A stretch of DNA of 64,000 nt from Phoronis australis. Its lineage: Eukaryota; Phoronida; Phoronidae. Positions within the stretch are counted from its first letter, which is position 1. Each line of letters opens with the position of its first letter. The position numbers and the translations under genes are program-made. The notes beneath the pieces are model-generated. The model was not told where the DNA came from. It did not search any database and saw only the letters and a list, made by a program, of their open reading frames with translations. This document shows positions 1 to 13,600 of the stretch, in pieces. Location: positions 124,001 through 188,000 of the forward strand of contig NMRA01000032.1 of assembly GCA_002633005.1 (NCBI GenBank), given 5' to 3'.

Positions 1-1547
1 ATAAACGATCAACATGAAATATCTGAAATGCCGTTCCTGTTTTCTAAGTCGTCGTTTTGTTTGTGCCCCTCATGTGTGGAACATTTTAAAACAATTCTTA
101 ACAGAATTGAAATATTCTAACTTGAAAGTGATCAGCCAACTTTAAGATTCAATGTTCGCAAATTCACCAAATTTTAAAATTCTTCTATTGATGTTTCGCA
201 TAACAATGACTTAAACGGGTTCAACAAAGTTTACCAAAAGCCATATAGTAGCCGCCGTTTTACGACACTGACTTAATACTGTACATGTATATATAAAACG
301 CTTAAACATCATTTTTGGTTGCGGTGAACAAGTAACTAAATCTGCAAATTCTTGAATTTACATTTGCAAAATCTTGATTTTGCGTTGAGGTTTTGTTAAT
401 AACTTGTTGAATAACAGCACATGACATCAAATTTCCCAATGTCGTTCTACTTAAAAGGAGAATTGACACAAACAAAAGTGTTGACGTATATGGAACTTCA
501 TTTTACGTAATAAGACAATTTCAAATTTATTAAAGAAGAAAATTCTCGTTTTTTTTGTGTTGGCGTCAACACAAGTTATTTCATGAAACCCAGCAACGTA
601 ACATAGTCACAGTTTTGTGAACTGCAGCTGTGCAATCGTGATCTTGAAATCTGCGCGTCATCTTTTGAGACGATGTTTGCTCGAAAATAGCTGAACAACT
701 AAGTCGGCTAAACCTTAATTATTGTTATTTTATAGCAAACAAGGGAAGTCAAAACAAGACATGAAATAAAAAAAATTAAAGGTGCAACTTATTAATAATT
801 TACTAAGCTTATATTTCAGTACTTCATGTAAATTAAATTTATTTTTTTGCCACAAGTCCACTGTTGAGGTGACTGGACTGAAAAAAGTAATTTCATTCAT
901 CCTACTTTTTTGTAAATTTGTGTTAATCAAAGACCAAAATACAAAAAATGACAATTAAAAAACAGTGATAAATCAAAATTGTGTCCAACAGCTGTTCATT
1001 GCCGTACAAACCTTGCGTGAATCAGCGTTTGTGTTGTCTAGCTGTAAAGCCTCTTTAATTAGGTACACATGAATGGCGAAAAAGCAAGCAGTTTCTCTGG
1101 TTAAAACGACTGCTAGCAAAATCGCAAGCGTTTTAGCCAAAAGGACGAGCTGTCCGCAAAGGGGTCATTTTTGCCGGCATAAAGATTGTTTCTTTATTAC
1201 CAGAATCGCTTTTAAGTGAAATTGATGTCAAAACACGTTCACTCTCGGCCGTCGCAACTATAAAAAGGTCTCTTATCACTGCGCATGTGTATCCTTTGAA
1301 GTAAGCGGCGTGGCTAAAAAGTGCTTGAGGAAACGCCGGTAGTTCTGGGGTAACTCAAACTTCCAGCAAAGCGACAGCAAAAGTGACCCTTGCGACCGTT
1401 CACATCATCGTTGGCATTTTTGCTGTTAGCGAAAGTGCTAGCGAAAACGCAAAAGTTTTAGCGACCATGTGAACCTATTCGACTAAAAAACAAGCGGAAG
1501 TCGCGGAAGAAAGAACTCTTTAGACTAATTGAAGTTTAGGAACCTAC
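1..1547. other. Intron of the SLC6 gene, no coding exon seen
   Basis: A/T-rich sequence in which I see no coding exon. There is a moderately GC-richer stretch with TTTGCTGTTAGCG-like short repeats around 1080-1480. Confidence 0.4.
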
Positions 1548-1648
1548 CGTCATCGTTACCGGAGTCAGGAAACACCAGCATATTTTGTACCAGATAAACG
1601 GCCTGTGACCAATCATCAACTCGATGTCCGTAAACATTCTTTCAACCC
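1548..1648 (-). CDS. SLC6 exon 10: loop and start of TM11
   Basis: [20 protein letters not shown] then [13 protein letters not shown], typical of the loop and TM11 start. Acceptor GATTTAG, donor GTAGGT, so at least one further exon is needed. I find no convincing one between 1 and 1547. Confidence 0.9.
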
Positions 1649-4600
1649 CTAAATCCAATCGAAGAAACAATGGAAAGTGAAAGCTTGTAAGTTAGGGGTA
1701 AAATATAAATAATGTGATGTAACAACAATAACAATGGTAAAACTACAATCAATGTTGAAAATAACAATAACATCGACAATACCAGTGACAATGACGAGGG
1801 GGTGACATGGAACTCTCTCAGTGTCACATTGTGACCACTCTGTTAGACGCGTTCGTCACCTTGTGACACGTTGTAGACTTATTGGCTAGTTGGTGACACT
1901 GTCAAGTGTACAGAAACGCATACAGCACCAGAACCAATGTGCATTCAGGTCATGTCAATCAGCAAAAGCAACCAGTCATATCATTTTGGGCGTGAATTAA
2001 CGTGGTATATTAATTATGTTCATGAGGGGGCAACTACTATTGTATCGGATATGTAGGCCTATTGTGGCTAAACACATCATGTCATTGGTTTAATCAATAA
2101 GCTAAACTTAGCTATAATGTTAAATAACAATCTTCTTATTACTATCATAAATAAACGTCTAGTACACTACTACTACTACTGCTGCTACTGCTACTACTAC
2201 TATTACTACTATAACATATTTATATTCATGCACTTAAGGAACCATTGACCTTGATAGGGGTCGCTTCAGTGGTGCGCATGTACAATAAACGAACACCATT
2301 GCAGCATATTTGGACGGTAAGATTAAAAATGTGTTACCGTAATTCAGCGGATATCTACATGAAAAAGAATTTTTGTGACGGAGGAACCAAACTTTGTTGG
2401 TTGGGCTAGCTTTTATTGCTAAGTCGACGTCATTTCTATGCGGCCAGTCATGAGACACAACAAAACAGAGCCAACTGGTCTCTGCTATCGTACTAGCTTG
2501 AGTATATTTCTCACATTTTTCATGATTCTATACATGCGTAAGAGGAGGCGCAAAGTAGTTTTATCCCCTTAAATTGATAAAGGAACATCGACACTAAAAC
2601 TGTTAAATTTTGCGTTTTAGTTCTTTATTTTGCAGTATACGCATTATATACTGCAACGAATTCTGACCTTTATGAGCATAAAATGAACATCGTCTGCTCG
2701 TACGAAAGAGCATGGACTATGGGAATTATTTCTATCGTAAATGTAAGTAGCAACGATAAAAACTATTCGTGGTCTGGATACAGAAATTGTACATTGCATT
2801 TTGAGGTGGTTTTCAAAATCATGGCAGGTGGAGAGTCAAGGCGGGGTAGGGTACGAGGACCAAGGACATGACCCTAGATCAAAAAAAAAAACGGCGCTGT
2901 AAAGGCGTTTTACAAGTGCAATGAAAATTTCTCCTGTTGAAATGATAGTCGTGCCCCCTCTCGACATTTAAGATTCACAACTGAAACTCACCGTAAATCC
3001 AGGCTACGACGAAACATTCAAACAGCGACAGAATCATCAAGGAGAACACGGAACTGTACCAGTCGAGTATTTGCAGGACATAAATACCACCCTAAAATTA
3101 AGTTAACTACAAGTCATTTCATGTATGATCTGAGGTCGTTAACAAAGTAAATGGTCTTGAACCCATGCTCCCCTTCAGATCCGAAGTAGGGCCTGAGTTC
3201 AAGAATGCACAATTGTGCTTTGTTTAGGCCTATAGTAAACATTTTAGGACAAGTTTGTGTTGTATTTGACCTTTTTACGGATAGACCAAAGAATTGTGGG
3301 AAAATTTGAGAGCATCGGCACATGGGATTTCTGTACCCAGTTGCATGAAACAGTCCCAAATAGGGACTCAACTAAGGTCCCTAAATCTTCTGAGTATTTG
3401 TGGGCTTGTGGAAACACTGATTTTCATATCGTATGCTGTTTGAATATCATTACTACGCGAATTTCTGGCTTTCATACAAATTGAGAGTGAAATTAAGTTT
3501 GAATTCCCAATATTACCGAAAATAAATAGGGATCTTTTCATGTAACGCCCCCAATTTTATGGACTAAGTCCCTAACTGTTTTGATTGAATTAAGGGGCCA
3601 TTTTTAGTTATATTATTAGGAAATGTTGTCACACAAAGAAGAGCTCACAAATAGGTAAAAATATAGACAAAATATTACATCTATGCATAAAGAACGAAAC
3701 AAATACGAAAAAGATTTAGGGAATTTAAATGAGTCCCGTTTTGGGACACTAGATGGCGCCAAAGGAGAGATGTCCAATACTTCGCCACTTTAGGCACGCG
3801 CAAAGAGAACCGTAAAAGGTCCGTGGTGACAAGTATAGAATTATTTGAGTATAGAATTATTTTCAATTGGCCACCACACACTGTTGCGCCTACTTCGTTT
3901 AAGATAAATTCACACAGTGTTGGGGTTCTTAAGTGCAATCAATGTGTTGTTGACAGCGTGGCTTAGTAAGATTAAAGACAGATTAATTCATAAAAGTTGT
4001 TACTGTTCAAGTTTCGGCCCACTTAAGCTTAGGCCAGTAAGCATAACGACAAATTCAGGAAAAAAGAAGCAACTGAATTTTTAGAAAATAAAAAGCGGCT
4101 ACGCACCTGAGTCACCATAGGCAATCCAAGAACGAAAGCAAACAGACATAGAGCGCCAGTGAACAGCATCTTTCTGTTTTTAAGTATTTTTGAATATTCA
4201 TCAGAGAATGCACTTGTTACTGTCTCAAACATGGCGAACTGTAATCAAAGGAATTGCAACACATTTATACACATTGTAGGTCAAGAAGACTATATTTACA
4301 TGAACACAAATACACAACGTGTCTGCATTCATTTATACGTATACAGCAAAGCAGGACAAACGATGTACATGTACGTTTATGTGTGTAAATGCATATACAC
4401 TGAAACAAGACAACGATATAAATTCATTAAAACATGCTCACCAAAGCAGTACAGACGATATATATTCAACTGCAAATAGACGCTGGAACACGATAAACGC
4501 TTGAACCATAATTTTACACATGTGAATGTATATGTACACCGAAGCAGGATACATGATCTACATTCATAATTTTATGTGGGATATGTCCACCGAAGCATTC

Positions 4601-7600
4601 GCTTGCATGTATACATTGAACTAGGATAAACGATTTCCATTCGGGCAATATATTTTGGGAAATTGGGATACTTAAAAATTGTAAAACACACTTTGAACCT
4701 TTCAGTCGAGTTTTGTAAAACGAAATTAATGAAAATAACAATTCTCCAAACAAAAAGTTCTGACGCTCTCAGCAGGTCACGTGGTGCTAGCACGTGTTAT
4801 CTGATTGGCATTATTTTCATTATCTTATTCTGGCTAAACTGCTTTAATTCAAATAGTAAATTGTTACGTGGCGAGGTTGAGACTATCGACTGGGTCTCGG
4901 CCATTGAGCACTCAAACGGAAATCGGGAGAAATCAGGTTACTCAGACAGACTGACATTGTCGCATCTTGCTCACTGCGTCGCATAACAGGGTGAGAGTTT
5001 TTGTCTTCATGATTTCACATCCATAGAGAGGATTCAAAATACTTTTTATACGTGCTCGGCAAAATTTGCCGAATTAACAAAAAATTCCTCGAAAAAGTAA
5101 AATTTATCCAATGAGGTGAATACTTGGCGTCAGGTTAAAAAAGCACGGTTGGTGCTAATCTCTACACCGACACATTTTGAGGACTGCGCTCAACGACTTA
5201 AATAAACGCCCTGCCCGCCTAAATTCCAGTCAAGATTTGTCTTTGTGAAAAATCCACATTAATTCCACCCAAAACCTCGAAATGTCGCACAAAGACTAAT
5301 AAGCAAGATTTAAAACGCAATGACTTGCCAAGCGATGAGTAAATCTAAAACAAATTCCGCTGTGTGAATTTCAGATGGATTTTTTTTTGAAAATGTATTA
5401 AGCATCCGAAAATACCGTACCACCGACCCAATTTTCAAAAAACTAAATACCAGTACCAGCTGCGTTTTTGTGGCCTTAAAGCAATCCATTTGTAAAGGAT
5501 GAGTCAAATTTCATGCTATTTTAAAACCTTTCTCTTTCAAGTGACCGCATATGCACACACATACACTGTACGTCCAAAGTCGGATTTTGGTATAGCTACA
5601 CAGATTAACGCACGAGCTAGCCTAAACAAGCAAATGTGGTATTTATTTCTATGACAAGGTATTCAAGCACTTTACACAAAACGTTTTCCCATCAACATCA
5701 CCTGAGTGTCAAGCCCGACCGTGAACACCATCAGAAAGAACAAGACCGACCACAAGGGGGCGATAGGTAATCTTGATAGTGCTTCGGGATACACGACAAA
5801 TATAAGTCCTGGACCTAGAAAACAATATTCTTTAAACTTTGCGTTCGGTCAACTTTATAAGGGGTCTACTAGAAATCCTTTACTGAGACACGACAGCAAA
5901 AACTCAGTTCAACCTAGACCTTCTTATTTTCACATTATTTTTATAGCAACTTTAAAATGGAAAGATAACTTTATTGCAACTGGGAGATGGCCGGGCCAAA
6001 GGGAAATTCTAATAAGCAACACAGCGAAAGGGATTCTGAATAGTGATACNNNNNNNNNNNNNNNNNNNNNNNNNNNNNNNNNNNNNNNNNNNNNCCCCCC
6101 CCCCCCCCCCCCACCGAGACTCTTCTGATTGTGGCCGTTTGACAGAAACCGTCCAAATAATGTTCGATTATCTTCAACTCCGTTTGAGCTTAGCTGTTAC
6201 CTTGTGAGGCCACCTCTTCGATTGATGATCCAGTCTTCTCCGCCATGAATCCAATAATAGAGAAGGTGACAAGGCCGCCAAATAAGCTCGTACCACAGTT
6301 AACCAGCGGGATGATTGTAGCCTCTTGGTGAAATTTATGGTTAAACTTATTATAGCTGGCCATTGTCATGATGCCGCCCCAAGCGACACCTACTGAGTAA
6401 AATATCTGTGATGCAGCTTCACCCCAAACCTGTTTAAAATGCATATATGCATGTGGTAGCTAACAACATAGCTTCCTAAAATGACCAATTGCATCCACAC
6501 AAGGGGTACTCCACTAAAGAACGCGGCCTGGCTTTTTTGATTGAAATCAATTGTTTCTGCTACGGGCCCAACCTTCATGTATGTGACCTGCCTGCGGCTG
6601 ATCCTATTGCAACAACTGGATATTTTCAATATATTCACAGGGAAGTACCGCTAACGGGGATAGCGGCTAAGCAGATCGATCGATTTTTTTAAACAAAACT
6701 GCTCTTTGGCACTTTTTGGCCAAATGATTACAACTGTAGGTCCTAATTCATTGCAGTGACATACTGGATTATGATAAAACTACTTCTGTAGAAATCGGAA
6801 AATCTCAAAGTTGAATAAATAAATTTTGTTGCCGTAAACTCTTGCCTAAAAAAACAGTGTACTTCATCGGCATTCCATGGTGTTGTCATGTGATATCAGA
6901 ATCTTTGACTCGTCATATTAAAGAACTTAGCAAAGGGTTCCAGCCTAAACCATCAACAAAAGATGTCGCTACAGTGTTTTTTCAAGGATTAATAAATTGT
7001 CATAACACGTCAATACACGATTTAAATTCAAGTAATATTTTTTCTGAAATTCTATCTCCTGTCCGAAAAGATTTGAACACTAGGCCTGTGTAAACACTCT
7101 GTCACAAACACAGGTACGTTTACCTTGAATTCTGCCAACTTAGACCAGTCCGGCTTGAGGTAGAAAATTATGCCGTTAATGGCACCTGGTAATGTCACTC
7201 CCCTGACACAGAGGACTATCAATATGATGTAAGGAAATGTAGCAGTAACGTAGACAACCTGAAAGAAGAGTTATCGTCAACTTCCTTTAACGATGGGAAA
7301 TAGGAGACATGCAGTTTTCTGACAAATCACTCAATTCAGATTTAGTTACGGGGACACTTATGATTCGGCTATTTTTAGCCACCTGTGCGCCACTGGACAC
7401 GATTTCAATACTGGTGATGTCACTATCCTAGACTGTGAGGAAGACTGATTCAAAGGGGTGTGAAGGAAGCTCTCCATGAGTGCATTGAGAGTCCCTCTTT
7501 AAAGAAAAGAGGCAGTATAAGATTCGATTTGTCACACGTATGGGATGGTACTCTGACGTCAATGCCGCGCCGTCTGGTCAAAACCCCAACAACTGGCCAA

Positions 7601-10600
7601 AATAACGATAACTTCACAAGCCAAGCTGAGGTACGTGATATGCGGACGCAAAGTCGCTAATTTTTGTATGTTTTTATTCCAATATTAGACTCAAACTTTA
7701 TCCGTTCGCTCTTAGGTTAGTGTGTTAAATTGCCATCCACGATTTCCGGTGACTGTAGGGGTGATTATCTAGGGAATATGAAGACCACTGGGAAAGGGCT
7801 TAAAACGACATCTCATCTTGTCAAACATGAAGCACATTTACTTGCCAATCGTAACTTTAATCAAAAGTGTAAGTGCAGACACTAAAGAAAACAAAACAAA
7901 AAATGTCAAAGCTGTGAAAGTTTGCTGATCATTAGACCTCATAATTATGTCAAATTGTCCAAAAACGCCTTCAGAAAGGTGACATTTCTGTTGAACACCA
8001 ATAATAACGTACGCAATGACATACCTTCCCGGAGGATTTAATTCCTTTTATTAAACAAAAGTAAACCACGATCCAAGCAGCTACCAGGCACAGCAGAAGT
8101 TGCCACCGAATAACCCCCGTGTTTTCTATGCCGTCAGTGATTTGAAGAACATGTCGTCTACAAACACAACGTAAATTCCGCATTCACTAACCAAGTAATT
8201 GATTATATAGGTATGAATTTTTCACAGCATTTGTGGACTTGTGCACATACACATTGAACAGACAGAACTTTATAATTGGAATGTTTAGCATGACGTTTTG
8301 GACGCAGTGTGTCGGCATGTCAGTTCTTATTTCCAGGTCCAAATTGCGTCATCTACTGCCATGACACGTGACCACTAAACATCCGAATACTATTGTGCCT
8401 TTTTATTGCATCAGTTTTTAGCTTTGGTATACACCGAGAGTACACTTCCCTTTGAATTCTCCACATTAATGAAAATAAATAAATGCAGGTTGGTTTTCAT
8501 GCAACTTACTTAATTTAAATACCGATTCCCTATTCATTTTCATTGAAAGAAGAGCTGACTTTCAGATATATTATAAGAAAAAACATTAAATGAAAGAGAC
8601 GCTCATAATAAAGATCAATAACATTTAACAGCTTATTANATTGATCTTTATTATGAGCGTCTCTTTCATTTAATGTTTTTTCTTATAATATATCTGAAAG
8701 TCAGCTCTTCTTTCAATGAAAATGAATAGGGAATCGGTATTTAAATTAAGTAAGTTGCATGAAAACCAACCTGCATTTATTAATATAAGAGACCTCGCCG
8801 AAAGGTGGCCTACAAGCGGGGCCGCTTATATTAATTTAGAAAGTCTTGCTGGAAGGCGGCCTACGAGCGGGGCCACCCATATTAATATAAATACCCTCGC
8901 CGGAAGGCGGCCGAAACTTGAGGTCCATTATATCAATATTGGGGGCCCACTCTTGGGCTACCTTCAGGTGGCGCCCTCATTATTAACAAAGGGTGCTCCG
9001 CTTTTTGGCCGCATTCAGGCAGGTACCCCTTGCTATTCTAGTGAGTTTAGTATTTCTTCATGATTGACGGCTTTCAACACCATATTAGCAGCTAATCAAT
9101 GATTCTTCACCTTTAGAATACTAGGGGCGCTACTTAACCAGAATGACGGGCTACCCTTGAGATTCCGTGTATTAACCCGTTATTCCTGTCAACAGCACCC
9201 TCTAGTGGTTCTAACAGTGAAGAATAGCTACTCACTGCTGTTATTGAAAGCTGTCAATCGGTGCTTATGTTCAGAATCGCAAAGGTAGCCCGTCATTTTG
9301 TGTACCTAGCGCCCCTAGTGTTCTAATGGTGAAGAACGCTGATCATAGCTGATAATAAGCTTCGAGCTAATCAGCGATTTTTGAGGTATATCAAACTATA
9401 AGACCGCTAATTACACGAAATGACGGACTACCCTTGCCGTTTTAGTGATTCTGCATATCGATTGAAAGCTTTCAACCGCAGATTAGCAGCTATAATGAGA
9501 GGTTCTTCACCTTTAGAACACTAGGGGGCTACTTACGCAGAATGACGAGCTACTCTGAAGGGTTACACTTTCGATTCTAGCAATTCTGCATATTAATCCG
9601 GCGTTCCATGTAAGTAGCGCCCCCTAGTGCTGATTCTAACAGTTAAGAATCCCTGATTAGCTTCTAATACGTCATTGAAAGTTTTCAATTGATGCTACTA
9701 TCTAGAATCGCACCTAACGATCTTATGGTTTGATAAAGCTCAAGAATGGCTGATTAGCTCAATCTCATAACCAGAAGCTAATCAGCGATTCTTCACCATT
9801 AAAACAATAGGGAGCGCTACATACGCGGAAGAACGGCCTATCCTAGCGATTCTACATAATTGCACCAATTGAATTTGAGGCTTTCAATCGCATAGTAGCA
9901 GCTAATCCTCAATTCTTCAGCTACATAGTCAAACCATGAGACCGCTTAGGGCGCGACTTGCATTCGCACGAGGTGGTGCTGACCAGATTGATGTTGTGGG
10001 GTGGTAACCTGCGATTGTATCAGCGTTATTCCTGGTAATCTGAAAAGGTTGCAGTATAGTGTGCTTTTCTGCGATTGTAAGGTTTTGTAATCTATCGATT
10101 TAGGCAATCTTGCTGACTGGTGTCAAGATGGCGATCACGTCCTTATTGGATAGGCATTCAGCGCCACCTACAGATCTCATGTAATGCAGACGAGAAATTT
10201 CAACCTACTGGTATAAACAGAATTTTACGCCTTTCCTGCTTTCATTATGCCGGGAAATTATCACAGTTATGCGGTAGCATACGAAGGAAAAAGGGAAATC
10301 TGTTGAAATGTCTCTGGCTGAAGGTAATCATGCTCCACACATTCCCCACTGCGAAGGAAAATTCGTGGCAGCATAGTTGGTGCTTCGGATGATAAAGCAA
10401 GAGAATTTCATCCCAGCCAATATCAAAATGTTAAAATAAATGAAAGCGCCCGGAGGAGTCACACTTGGCGAAATTGAATGAACAGGTGACAATGGAGATG
10501 ATGATGACAATGATGACGACGATGACAGAGGCAATGATGAACATGATGATAGCAATCAAATGACAAAGGAAGAGGCAGGAAACGATTAAGAAATAATCTT

Positions 10601-13600
10601 GATCAATAGAAGGTAAACCAACAAAAGTAAAGCAAAAATCAGTCAACAAAGCAACAGCGTCATCAGGAAATCCCGAATATTTCAAAAAGGAGAAGTCGCA
10701 GCAAAAATGGAAACATCTTCTGAAGGCCCGTTTTAAAACTATCTAACAGGTTAGTTTCACAAAACTTCACAAATTTTCGAAAATTATCAAGTTTTGCATT
10801 TTTTTAAATTGAAAGTCATATAACAAACTGACACTCAATGTTGATAAAACCAAGGTTATGACTACTGGTAGCAGACAGAGGGTGGCTCTATTGTCTCCAA
10901 ACAGCATTGCCATTACTGTCAACCGCACCCAGCTGCCAAGAACTGAGAAATATAAATATCTGGTTGTTATTATTGATAATAATTCATCGTGAGACGAACA
11001 TGTTGAGTATGTGTGCAAAAAAAGTTTCTGTGCAGTTTGGACTTTTGTGCAGAGTCAGAAGCTACAGCTTGTCGATCAAGTTACTGTTCATAATCTGTAC
11101 AAGAGTCGAATTGTACCACACTTTGATTACTGTGATGTGTGGGGTAACTGTGCATCATACCTTCAGGATAGACTTTGAAAATTACAAAACAAGGCTGGCA
11201 GCTTTATACTCAGCTATAGTTTGCCTTTATCATGACGTTCTTATTTTTGACCTCGAGACACTTTGTTGGTGCAGCCTGATTAGCAGGCGTGCCTTTCATT
11301 TAAACTTTATGGTGTTCAAAGCCACACATAGCCTCACACCAAATTACCTCACTACTAAATTCAAAGCAGTTAGAGATTTTCACAATTAAAATACTAGAGC
11401 GAGTGTTTCTGGCTGCCTGTTACCATATAAGCCTAAAAACAACTGCGGCAAAATAACTTTTGCCTATGGAGGTGCTGTCGCTTACAATAGGTTGGGGACT
11501 GTCGTCTCGAACGCGACCTATGCCCACGTTTTCAAGCGGAAATACTGGGACTTTGTTCGTGGTTCAGGACCGTAGGTCTCAGCTCATCATTATTTTACTC
11601 TATTTTATCTTATTTATTCATCTAATGTTAACTAAGTTTTATACTTATTTATTTGATTTATTAATCTCATAAAAAATTTCGAAGCAACTGTTCCTTCAAT
11701 GCTCCCTCAACAGGACAAAACGTTTTCGTCCCGAAATCGAGGTGCTCATGCTCAATAGCCGATATTTCCAAAATATTTGACTTGAAATTAATGATTTCCA
11801 TTTCATATGTGGAAGCTTTTTGATACTATATGGTTGGCGAATTTCAGTCGTTTATGTCAAACAATGCGGCCTCTATGAGCATTTAAATCTGACTTCGAAA
11901 ACACGTCCGCCATCTTGAATCTGATCGTGACGAAAAAGAATAGGCTTCCAGCATTTCTGGGACTAGAGGTTGTGTGTGAATTTTGTGCCAATCGGACGAA
12001 AAATGCGACCTGTAGAGTGCGAAAAAAAAACTTTATTATAGGTAACCCCGTTGGAAGGCGGTCGGAGAGCGGGGCACCTATATTAATAAAGAGGGCCCCG
12101 CCACAAGGCTGCCGCTGAGCGAAACCTTGTATATTAATATAGAGGGCCCCGCTCTCCGTCCATCTTCCGGCGGTGCTCCCTATTCTTTTTTGTTAATAGT
12201 ATCATAGAAATTAATCTGTCTTCGAATCAAAATACACCATTTTTGCAATCATTCAGACCTAAATTGCTGCAATATGCCGTTAGTTTTCATTTTTATAATA
12301 TACGGCAGAAAATTTCTTCAAAGTTGATATATACACAAAACGTACCGAGAGTGGCGTGCATGAAGTAATGTCCCACGAGACATTATTCCGCGAATCGACC
12401 GATATCAAATTTATCCCATGCGCTTCAAATACCTAAGTTTCATACATTTTTGGCAGATTTTTCAAATACTTCACCCAGACTGTTCACATGGCGGATCACA
12501 TCCTATATGTATGTACTTGCGCGTTAGGTTGCAAGTTTTCTCTTGTAAAAGAAACGGTTTTAAAAGTAACGATTCATTTCTTGAAAAGAGATAGCAAATA
12601 TGAAAACAACGTCAACTGTGCAATGAACTTATAACATCCCCTGGAAATAGCTGAAAAACAACAGTATTTGATATTTTAATTTCCTAGGAATCGGCGCAGT
12701 GTTGCATACGATGTAATATTCAGCAATTGAAAACTGAGACATAAGTGTTTTATAATTAACAGTTTCGTTCCAGATTTTACATTTAGGACCTGGTTGCATG
12801 TCGAGTGTTAGTTACACTGCTGCAAAGTTTGATGATCGAACCGGCTAAAGACGTCGAGTCGACATTGACCTACCTTTTGAAGTTTCCATGTCAGAGGTCG
12901 CTAATAAAGTTGGGCGGGAGGTGAATACGGAAAACTTTATTACATGGCCGTATTTCCCTCGACAGATTCAACGCGCATGGGATAAAGCTTTATAACCTTC
13001 GTGATATTCCAGTGATTTCCGAAAAATGTGCCAGATTCTGACACATTTCATTTCCCATAACCAAGCCTCAAATCGCTAAATCGATCAGTGCCATCTTGAG
13101 GCCTGGGGACTAGGCTCATGGTTCAGTTAGGTGTTGATCGAGATCCGTCAGCGCACTCTGCCATTGTCTGGAGGTACCCACAGTTGCGGTGTGACGCCAT
13201 TCAAGTTAGTTCCTCTAACTAAAATATTAATACCATCTGTAATACCTGTCACGGACAGGATCATTGGGGATATGCTGGTGCATTAATCCTCTCTCCAGAC
13301 CATCCCCGTGACAGCAGAAGGCGCAGAACTCCAAGGCTGACGTTGCCTGTCAGTAACTGATTTGAAAATACTCGGGCACGGCTCTTCTTGCGACTTTTAG
13401 CAACATGGCCATAAGTAATAACCGGCTTAGAGCAGTCCGCTACCATCATTGAACTCAGCCAGTTGGGGTCAGTGATTCCGCAGTAGTTGACCTGTGCGTT
13501 ACGCACAAGACTATTGAATAATTAATTTCCAATGAGAGGGTGACTGTTCACCAGAAGGAGACAAAAACTTATAGTATCCACTGTAACTACGGATTCGACA

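Noticed and set aside
8716-9063. 115-residue frame with AGRRPTSGA repeats
   Set aside because: It starts inside the palindrome arm and then translates a GC-rich tandem repeat; no sign of selection for protein.
10120-10392. 90-residue plus-strand frame
   Set aside because: GTG-led, no domain, embedded in intronic repeats.
13261-13506. 81-residue minus-strand frame
   Set aside because: No family resemblance and no SLC6 sequence; treated as intron.
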